Source: Actinomycetota bacterium (GTDB lineage Bacteria > Desulfobacterota > Deferrimicrobia > Deferrimicrobiales > Deferrimicrobiaceae). Taken from it: DNA of 10,736 nt. The stretch spans positions 1 through 10,736 of the forward strand of contig JAENIX010000011.1 of the NCBI GenBank assembly GCA_016844415.1, read 5' to 3'. Position 1 is the stretch's first letter. The number at the start of each line of letters is the position of its first letter. Position numbers and translations under genes: made by a program. Shown one piece after another: positions 5,778 to 10,736 of the stretch. Below the pieces are notes generated by a model that was not told where the DNA came from, did not search any database, and worked only from the letters and a program-made list of their open reading frames with translations.

Positions 5778-6254
5778 ATGTCCATCTTTCAAGTGAATCG
5801 TTTTCGCTGGAAACTGGCATGGCGGGCGGTTGCTTCCGGGTTTGGAACGGGGTACCTGCCGTTCATGCCGGGGACGTTCGGTTCCCTTCTCGCCCTTCCG
5901 CTCTGGTACCTTGGAGGAGGCTTTGGCATTGCGCACTTCGCGATGCTTGCCGCGGTGCTCATGTTGTCGGTCCCGGCCGCGCGTGTGGAGATGGCGGAAA
6001 CCGGGGAAAAAGACCCGTCTTCCGTAGTGATCGACGAAGTGGCGGGAATGCTGCTGGCGGCGACCGGGATCCAGTGGGGCTGGAAGCCGGTCCTGTTGCT
6101 GTTCCTGCTTTTCAGGTTCTTCGACATCGTCAAGATCGGGCCCGCCGCCTGGGCGGATGAGCGGAAAGGCGCGGCATACGTCGTCGCCGACGACCTTGTG
6201 GCGGGCGTGTACGCCCATCTCACTTACCGGGGGATCACGTGGCTGACCGGCTGA
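5778..6254 (+). CDS. pgpA: Phosphatidylglycerophosphatase A family protein
   Basis: 158 residues, close to the usual PgpA length. The enzyme dephosphorylates phosphatidylglycerophosphate to phosphatidylglycerol at the inner membrane. Motifs are ASGFGTGYLPFMPGTFGSLL (19-38), SSVVIDEVAGMLLA (81-94), FRFFDIVK (112-119) and VVADDLVAGVYA (135-146). Hydrophobic segments at about 35-68 and 86-116 fit an integral membrane protein. Two usual features differ: the KPxP after the FD motif is KIGP, and the glycine pair before the last DD motif (as in HGGMGIM of E. coli) is altered to KGAAYVV. The acidic residues are kept, so activity remains plausible. The ATG at 5778 is the first start suited to the family, but no Shine-Dalgarno sequence is visible; GTG 5793 is an alternative. 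It overlaps pncC by 16 bp. Confidence 0.88.
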   Translation: MSIFQVNRFRWKLAWRAVASGFGTGYLPFMPGTFGSLLALPLWYLGGGFGIAHFAMLAAVLMLSVPAARVEMAETGEKDPSSVVIDEVAGMLLAATGIQWGWKPVLLLFLLFRFFDIVKIGPAAWADERKGAAYVVADDLVAGVYAHLTYRGITWLTG

Positions 6255-6745
6255 TCCGGAACCGGTCACGCCGGCTGGCGGAAGCGCTCCTGCTGTCGGG
6301 ATGCACGCTGGCCGCGGCCGAATCGTGCACAGGCGGGGCGTTCTGCGCGGCGGTCACCGATATCCCCGGGAGTTCGGCGTATTTCCTGGGTGGCGTCGTC
6401 GCGTACCGGAACGATTCGAAGACGAGGGACCTGGGTGTGGCTGCTTCGCTGATACGATCGGACGGCGCCGTCAGCGAGACGGTTGCGCTGGCCATGGCGA
6501 ACGGCGTCAGGCGCCGTTTCAAGGCAGGGATCGGAATAGGGATAACGGGAATCGCCGGGCCGGGTGGCGGGACGCCCGGGAAGCCGGTCGGGACCGTCTG
6601 TCTCGGGATCTCGGGGGGGAAGGTCCGACGGTCGCACCGCCGCAGACTTCCGGGAGACCGCGAAGCGGTCCGGCGGATGACCGTCGCATGGGCGCTCGAC
6701 GAGCTTATTGATATACTTGCGAAAATGGGGAAGAGGGGTGGATGA
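6239..6745 (+). CDS. pncC: Stand-alone CinA C-terminal domain protein, nicotinamide-nucleotide amidase
   Basis: 168 residues, matching the stand-alone PncC/CinA C-terminal family. The enzyme deamidates nicotinamide mononucleotide to nicotinate mononucleotide, returning pyridine nucleotide to NAD synthesis. NMN is a by-product of NAD-dependent DNA ligase. Motifs are AAAESCTGG (25-33, conserved S29), GGVVAYRNDSK, GITGIAGPGGGTPGKPVGTV, and a C-terminal helix with WALDELIDIL. The N-terminal MoCF-like domain of full-length CinA is absent and I see no remnant of it. The GTG at 6239 has GGGGGA 4 bases upstream and lies inside the end of pgpA. Its stop overlaps the thpR start as ATGA. The link to recA two genes on echoes cinA-recA operons of Gram-positive bacteria. 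Confidence 0.9.
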   Translation: MADRLIRNRSRRLAEALLLSGCTLAAAESCTGGAFCAAVTDIPGSSAYFLGGVVAYRNDSKTRDLGVAASLIRSDGAVSETVALAMANGVRRRFKAGIGIGITGIAGPGGGTPGKPVGTVCLGISGGKVRRSHRRRLPGDREAVRRMTVAWALDELIDILAKMGKRGG

Positions 6746-7338
6746 GGGCTTTCATCGGTATCGGGCTTCCTCCGGAATGCCGCAAGGCGATAGCGGAGGC
6801 GGTTTTCCCCATGCTCGCGAAGCGGCCGCCGGTTTCCTGGACGCCCGAGCGGAACCTTCATATAACGTTGAAGTTTCTGGGGGAGATACATCCCGGACGC
6901 GTCGGGGAAATCGTTTCCCTCCTCGGCAGGACGGGAGCGTGCATCAGTCCTTTCGAATTTACCGTCGGAGAGGCGGGTGGTTTTCCGACCCTTCGCGCCC
7001 CGCGGGTTTTGTGGGTCGGCATCCGGGAACCGCTTGAATTGGTCGGTAAGTTGCAAGAGAATATGGAAAATGTTCTATCCGGCGCAGGTTTCCCGGGCGA
7101 GGAAAGGCCGTTCCATCCGCATATAACGGTCGGCCGCGTTCGGGACCGGCTACCCCCGGGATGGGGAGAGGAATACGCGAAGGCATTGTCCGGGAAAAAA
7201 TTCGGCGTTGTCAGGGTAAGATCGTTCATGCTTTACGAAAGCCGGCTCGCTCCCGGGGGTGCGGTGCACCACATCCTCGGCGACGTGCCGCTATCGAGGG
7301 AACCTGCGAACACGGAGAGAGAGGAGAGTATGAAATGA
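6742..7338 (+). CDS. thpR: RNA 2',3'-cyclic phosphodiesterase (2H family, LigT-like)
   Basis: 198 residues; bacterial ThpR/LigT proteins are about 180-200. The enzyme hydrolyses 2',3'-cyclic phosphate RNA ends to 2'-phosphomonoesters, and family members can also ligate tRNA halves in vitro. Both catalytic motifs of the 2H fold are present: H40-I-T-L within [11 protein letters not shown], and H127-I-T-V within [11 protein letters not shown]. The start [10 protein letters not shown] is typical. The C-terminal tail ([14 protein letters not shown]) lies beyond the fold and seems to exist because the gene runs into the recA start. It overlaps pncC and recA by ATGA at each end, so translation is probably coupled. 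The cellular substrate is unknown. Confidence 0.93.
   Translation: MRAFIGIGLPPECRKAIAEAVFPMLAKRPPVSWTPERNLHITLKFLGEIHPGRVGEIVSLLGRTGACISPFEFTVGEAGGFPTLRAPRVLWVGIREPLELVGKLQENMENVLSGAGFPGEERPFHPHITVGRVRDRLPPGWGEEYAKALSGKKFGVVRVRSFMLYESRLAPGGAVHHILGDVPLSREPANTEREESMK
7322..7326 (+). promoter_or_regulatory. Ribosome binding site of recA
   Basis: AGGAG inside the end of thpR lies 8 bases before ATG 7335. It fixes the RecA start even though the frame is open further upstream inside thpR. Confidence 0.8.
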
Positions 7339-8366
7339 GCCAGGATGCAAACCGTCGGAAGGCGCTCGACATGGCGCTTGCGGCGATCGAGAAGAATTAC
7401 GGTAAAGGCGCGATCATGCGCCTTGGCGCCGACATGCCTGCGAAGGATATACCGGTGATCTCTACCGGGGCGCTGTCCCTCGACGTCGCGCTGGGGATCG
7501 GCGGCATCCCCCGCGGGCGCGTTACCGAGATATTCGGGCCGGAGTCCTCCGGGAAGACCACGCTCGCACTGCACATAGTCGCGGAGGCGCAGCGGTACGG
7601 CGGGATCGCCGGTTTCATCGACGCGGAGCACGCCCTGGACCTAGGGTACGCGAGGAAACTCGGGCTTTCCACGGAGGACCTCCTGATCTCCCAGCCGGAC
7701 ACGGGCGAGCAGGCGCTCGAGATCGCGGAGATGCTGGTGCGCAGCGGGGCGCTCGACGTGCTCGTTGTGGACTCGGTGGCCGCGCTGGTCCCCAAGGCGG
7801 AGATCGAGGGGGAGATGGGAGACGCGCACATGGGCCTTCAGGCCCGCCTCATGTCCCAGGCCCTCCGGAAGCTCACTGCCACGATAAGCAAGTCCCAGAC
7901 GGCGGTGATCTTCATCAATCAGATACGCATGAAGATCGGGGTCATGTTCGGGAACCCGGAGACCACCACCGGCGGCAACGCACTGAAGTTCTACGCTTCG
8001 GTGAGGATGGACATCCGCCGCATATCGCAGATCAAGAAGGACGACGAAGCCATCGGGAGCCGCACGCGGGTAAAGGTGGTCAAGAACAAGCTGGCGCCCC
8101 CGTTCCGGGAGGCGGAGTTCGACATCCTGTACGGGGAGGGGATCTCACGGGAAGGGGATCTCCTTGACGTGGGAACGGAACTGGAGATGGTGGAGAAGAG
8201 CGGCGCCTGGTACTCGCTCGACGGCGAGCGGATCGGGCAGGGGAGGGAGAATGCCAGGGGCTTCCTCAAGGAACACGGGGAGATCGCCCTCGCCCTCCGG
8301 AAGAAGATCCTCGCGCATTACGGCATCGGGGAGGCCGCGCGCGCCGCGCAGGAAGGAGCGAAATAA
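7335..8366 (+). CDS. recA: Recombinase RecA
   Basis: 343 residues. RecA forms filaments on single-stranded DNA, catalyses homologous pairing and strand exchange, and stimulates LexA self-cleavage. The start [20 protein letters not shown] is typical. Walker A is GPESSGKT (68-75, K74), Walker B is LDVLVVDS, and [26 protein letters not shown] and the L2 loop [15 protein letters not shown] follow. The DNA-binding C-terminal domain is present, but the chain ends in ARAAQEGAK without the strongly acidic tail of E. coli RecA. ATG 7335 is chosen over the open frame upstream because of its ribosome binding site and the family start. It overlaps thpR by 4 bp and is followed at once by the PilT/PilU gene. 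I saw no LexA-type box or dedicated intergenic promoter, so it appears to be transcribed within the longer operon. Confidence 0.98.
   Translation: MSQDANRRKALDMALAAIEKNYGKGAIMRLGADMPAKDIPVISTGALSLDVALGIGGIPRGRVTEIFGPESSGKTTLALHIVAEAQRYGGIAGFIDAEHALDLGYARKLGLSTEDLLISQPDTGEQALEIAEMLVRSGALDVLVVDSVAALVPKAEIEGEMGDAHMGLQARLMSQALRKLTATISKSQTAVIFINQIRMKIGVMFGNPETTTGGNALKFYASVRMDIRRISQIKKDDEAIGSRTRVKVVKNKLAPPFREAEFDILYGEGISREGDLLDVGTELEMVEKSGAWYSLDGERIGQGRENARGFLKEHGEIALALRKKILAHYGIGEAARAAQEGAK
8351..8358 (+). promoter_or_regulatory. Ribosome binding site selecting the TTG start at 8367
   Basis: GGAAGGAG in the last recA codons lies 8 bases before TTG 8367, which immediately follows the recA TAA. This strong site, plus the family-typical protein start, supports the rare start codon. 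Confidence 0.8.
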
Positions 8367-9497
8367 TTGGAGCTGAACGAGATCCTCAAATCGGCGATCC
8401 ACCACGGGGCATCCGACGTCCACCTGAAGGCCGGGCTCCTCCCCATCTTCAGGATCAACGGCAGGCTGGTGCCCCTTAAAACGGACGAAGCCCTTCGGCC
8501 CGAGGATCTGGCCGCCATGAGTTTGCTCGTCCTGAGCGGGGAGCAGAAGAGGCGCTTCGACGAGAGCCACGAGCTGGATTGCGCCTACAGCGTGTCGGGA
8601 CTTGGGCGGTTCCGCGTCAACCTCTTCATCCAGCGCGGAACGATCGGCATGGTGTTTCGCGTCGTCCCGATCGGTGTGCAGTCCTTCGCGGAGCTGCACC
8701 TGCCGAAAGTGCTGGAAAAGATCGCACTCGAGAACCGGGGGCTGATCCTGTGCACCGGTACCACTGGTTGCGGGAAGTCGACGACCCTGGCGTCCATCAT
8801 CGAACACATAAATTCACACCGGAGCTGCCACGTCGTCACGATCGAGGACCCGATCGAGTTCCTCCTGCGCGACCGGAAGAGCATCATCAACCAGCGGGAG
8901 CTGGGCGTCGATACGATCTCCTTCGCGGGGGCGCTCCGCAGCGCCCTGCGCCAGGACCCGGACGTGATCCTTGTGGGCGAGATGCGCGACCTGGAGACGA
9001 TGGAGACGGCGCTCACGGCCGCCGAGACTGGCCACCTCGTCCTTTCCACGATGCACACGCTGGACGCCGCGGAGACGATCAACCGCACGGTCGGGGCCTT
9101 TCCGCTCTACCAGCAGAAGCAGGTGAGGATACAGCTCGCGGCGATTCTCCGGGCGGTCATCTCGCAGCGCCTGGTGCCCCGGGCCGACGGAAAGGGCCGT
9201 GTACCGGCCATCGAGGTGATGATCAACACCGCCCGGGTCAGGGAGTACATCGAGGACAAGGACAAGACGAGGAAGATACGGGAGGCGATCCTTCAGGGGT
9301 TCACGAGCTACGGTATGCAGACCTTCGACCAGTCGCTTATGGCGCTGTACAAGGATGGGCTGATCACGCTGGACGAGGCGCTGCGGCAGGCATCCAATCC
9401 CGACGATTTCGCGCTCCGCGTCCGCGGCGTGTCCTCCACCTCTGACCTGAGCTGGGAGGATTTTGACAGAAACAAACCGAAGCCGGAGAAACCGTAG
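8367..9497 (+). CDS. PilT/PilU family type IV pilus retraction ATPase
   Basis: 376 residues, the size of PilT/PilU hexameric ATPases that power type IV pilus retraction from the cytoplasmic side of the inner membrane. The N-terminal domain begins with ASDVHLKAGLLPIFRINGRL (15-34). The ATPase core has Walker A GTTGCGKST (131-139, K137), the Asp box TIEDPIEF (158-165), Walker B ILVGEMRD (201-208, E205) and the His box GHLVLSTMHT (222-231). Walker A has Cys where most members have Ser. The C-terminus (YGMQTFDQSLMALYKDGL, then ASNPDDFALRVRG) lacks the AIRNLIRE motif of PilT and resembles PilU, so I leave the symbol open. It starts at TTG 8367 directly after recA and overlaps recX by 35 bp if recX starts at 9463. 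The position between recA and recX suggests shared expression. Confidence 0.92.
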   Translation: MELNEILKSAIHHGASDVHLKAGLLPIFRINGRLVPLKTDEALRPEDLAAMSLLVLSGEQKRRFDESHELDCAYSVSGLGRFRVNLFIQRGTIGMVFRVVPIGVQSFAELHLPKVLEKIALENRGLILCTGTTGCGKSTTLASIIEHINSHRSCHVVTIEDPIEFLLRDRKSIINQRELGVDTISFAGALRSALRQDPDVILVGEMRDLETMETALTAAETGHLVLSTMHTLDAAETINRTVGAFPLYQQKQVRIQLAAILRAVISQRLVPRADGKGRVPAIEVMINTARVREYIEDKDKTRKIREAILQGFTSYGMQTFDQSLMALYKDGLITLDEALRQASNPDDFALRVRGVSSTSDLSWEDFDRNKPKPEKP

Positions 9498-9990
9498 CGA
9501 CGCGGGGGGGTCCCCGCCGGCCGGCGCGGCGATGGACGCCGCGCTGCGGATGCTGGCGCGGAGGGCCTTGAGCGAAGCCGAGATACGGGAACGGCTGGCG
9601 AAGAAAGGGTTTCCCGACGGCCAGGCGCAGGCGGTGATCGGCCGGTTGCGGGAGCTGGGGCTGGCCGACGACCCGGGGCTGTGCGCGCGGCTGGCACGCT
9701 ACTGCCGCGAGACTCGCGGCTACGGGCCCGCAAAGGCGGCATGGTTCCTCCGCGCGCGCGGTTTCCCGCGGGAATTAGTCGAGGAAGCGGTGCGGGGCAG
9801 CCGTTCACCGGAGGAGGAAGAGGCCTCCGCTTCCGCTGTCCTGCGGAAAAAGTTCCGCGGGGTGCTTCCGCCGGGTCGCGAAGGAGCAGCCAGGGCGTAC
9901 CGTTTTCTGGCGGGGCGGGGGTTTTCGCCGGGAGCCAGCCGGAGGGCCATCGGCGGATTGACGAAAGCAATCCGGGAAGGAGAGGACTGA
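9463..9990 (+). CDS. recX: RecX family RecA regulator
   Basis: 175 residues from TTG 9463, or 152 from ATG 9532. RecX binds RecA filaments and modulates, usually inhibits, their growth and activity. The tandem three-helix repeats are visible: [22 protein letters not shown], then [20 protein letters not shown] with [16 protein letters not shown], and a last repeat with [18 protein letters not shown]. The start is unsettled. TTG 9463 has GGGAGGA only 2 bases upstream, too close to be ideal, and adds a low-complexity stretch encoded partly by a run of seven G. ATG 9532 begins right at the first helix but has no clear ribosome binding site. It is separated from recA by the PilT/PilU gene and followed 11 bp later by alaS. 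Confidence 0.9.
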   Translation: MTETNRSRRNRSDAGGSPPAGAAMDAALRMLARRALSEAEIRERLAKKGFPDGQAQAVIGRLRELGLADDPGLCARLARYCRETRGYGPAKAAWFLRARGFPRELVEEAVRGSRSPEEEEASASAVLRKKFRGVLPPGREGAARAYRFLAGRGFSPGASRRAIGGLTKAIREGED

Positions 9991-10001
9991 TAACCTTGAC
10001 G

Positions 10002-10736
10002 ATGACAGGAGCCGATCTTCGCGCAGCATTCCTTTCCTATTTCGAAAGACAGGGCCACAGGGTGCTTCCCGGGTCCTCGCTGGTTCCGGGGAACGACCCC
10101 ACGCTGCTGTTCACGAATTCGGGCATGGTGCAGTTCAAGGAGAACTTCCTTGGGCTGGGACCTTCCGACCTGAAGCGGGCGACAACCTCCCAGCGCTGCC
10201 TGAGGGTCAGCGGAAAGCACAACGACCTCGAGAACGTCGGCTACACGGCGCGCCACCACACCCTCTTCGAGATGCTGGGGAACTTTTCCTTCGGGGACTA
10301 CTTCAAGACGGATGCGATCTTCTTCGGATGGGATTTCCTGACCCGCGAGGTCGGGCTCGACGGAAAGCGGATGACCGTGTCTGTCTTCCGGGAGGACGAC
10401 GAGGCGTACGACATATGGCACAAGAAGATGGGGATCCCCGTTTCGCGGATCGTGCGTTTCGACGAGAAGGACAATTTCTGGGCGATGGGACCGACGGGTC
10501 CCTGCGGGCCGTGCTCGGAGATAATCTACGACCAGGGAGAGGGGATAGGATGCGGGCGGCCAGGCTGCGCGGTCGGCTGCGACTGCGATCGGTTCCTCGA
10601 GATCTGGAACCTGGTCTTCATGCAGTTCAACCAGGACGAGAGCGGAAAGAAGACACCTCTGCCCAGGCCCAGCATCGACACCGGAATGGGCCTGGAGCGG
10701 CTGGCCGCCGTGTCCCAGGGGGTTAACAGCAACTAC
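10002..10736 (+). CDS. alaS: Alanyl-tRNA synthetase, N-terminal 245 residues
   Basis: Partial: cut by the right edge after exactly 245 codons. AlaRS attaches alanine to tRNA-Ala. The class II catalytic domain is well conserved: [10 protein letters not shown] (37-46), [20 protein letters not shown] (71-90), [12 protein letters not shown] (91-102), [19 protein letters not shown] (159-177), [11 protein letters not shown] (200-210) and [12 protein letters not shown] (224-235). Between the catalytic motifs lies [12 protein letters not shown] (184-195), with Cys at 184, 189, 193 and 195, a possible metal site absent from E. coli AlaRS. ATG 10002 gives the usual start [13 protein letters not shown] 9996, two codons upstream, sits closer to the GGAAGGAGAGG purine tract (9975-9985) and could be used instead. 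The editing and C-Ala domains lie outside the window. Confidence 0.97.
   Translation, partial: MTGADLRAAFLSYFERQGHRVLPGSSLVPGNDPTLLFTNSGMVQFKENFLGLGPSDLKRATTSQRCLRVSGKHNDLENVGYTARHHTLFEMLGNFSFGDYFKTDAIFFGWDFLTREVGLDGKRMTVSVFREDDEAYDIWHKKMGIPVSRIVRFDEKDNFWAMGPTGPCGPCSEIIYDQGEGIGCGRPGCAVGCDCDRFLEIWNLVFMQFNQDESGKKTPLPRPSIDTGMGLERLAAVSQGVNSNY

Noticed and set aside
6856..6873. Inverted repeat CTTCA-N8-TGAAG that resembles an operator
   Set aside because: It encodes the catalytic HITLKF region of ThpR and is far from any start; coding constraint explains it.
7161..7334. Open recA frame extending 58 codons upstream into thpR
   Set aside because: The extra residues have no RecA character, the region codes for thpR in another frame, and ATG 7335 has a good ribosome binding site.
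8579..9445. Second plus-strand open frame of 288 codons inside the PilT/PilU gene
   Set aside because: It is a frame-shifted shadow with Arg/Gly/Pro-rich sequence; the real frame contains every expected ATPase motif.

Overview
The window is a GC-rich bacterial chromosomal segment made almost entirely of closely packed housekeeping-type genes. There are twelve protein genes, two of them cut by the window edges. I see no RNA genes, insertion sequences, CRISPR arrays or phage genes. Gene content and order (pgpA, stand-alone pncC, thpR, recA, a PilT/PilU ATPase, recX, alaS; plus an HD-GYP protein beside HEAT-repeat proteins) suggest a Gram-negative, type IV pilus-bearing bacterium of the former Deltaproteobacteria (Desulfuromonadota/Geobacter-like). 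That placement is inference from protein style and synteny, not from a search.

Layout. (1) 1-1042, minus: ruvX followed by mltG (3' end off the window), a two-gene unit for rRNA processing/nuclease and peptidoglycan chain termination. (2) 1043-1181: a divergent control region with one plausible promoter in each direction and three GTCAAC repeats. (3) 1182-2739, plus: a P1/S58 (DmpA-like) self-cleaving peptidase overlapping a small HEAT-repeat gene. (4) 2736-5690, minus: a 516-residue HEAT-repeat protein followed 6 bp later by an HD-GYP protein. The two carry a recognisably related N-terminal module of about 140 residues. The HD-GYP stop overlaps the stop of the facing HEAT gene inside a 10-bp palindrome. 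(5) 5691-5777: a second divergent region, AT-rich. (6) 5778-10736, plus: pgpA, pncC, thpR, recA, pilT/pilU-like, recX and alaS (cut by the edge), nearly all overlapping or abutting. This looks like one long operon.

How the parts fit. The right half links phospholipid synthesis (PgpA), NAD/pyridine salvage (PncC), RNA-end chemistry (ThpR), recombination (RecA with its modulator RecX), pilus retraction (PilT/PilU) and alanyl-tRNA charging. A stand-alone CinA C-terminal domain, RecA and a pilus retraction ATPase in one unit recalls DNA uptake, but that is a hypothesis.

The least understood part is the left-centre. Its two tandem minus-strand proteins share an N-terminal module, fused once to HEAT repeats and once to an HD-GYP domain with an altered signature. 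They look like partners in a signalling or scaffold complex. This is the best candidate for an undescribed system here. Five of the twelve genes appear to start at GTG or TTG.
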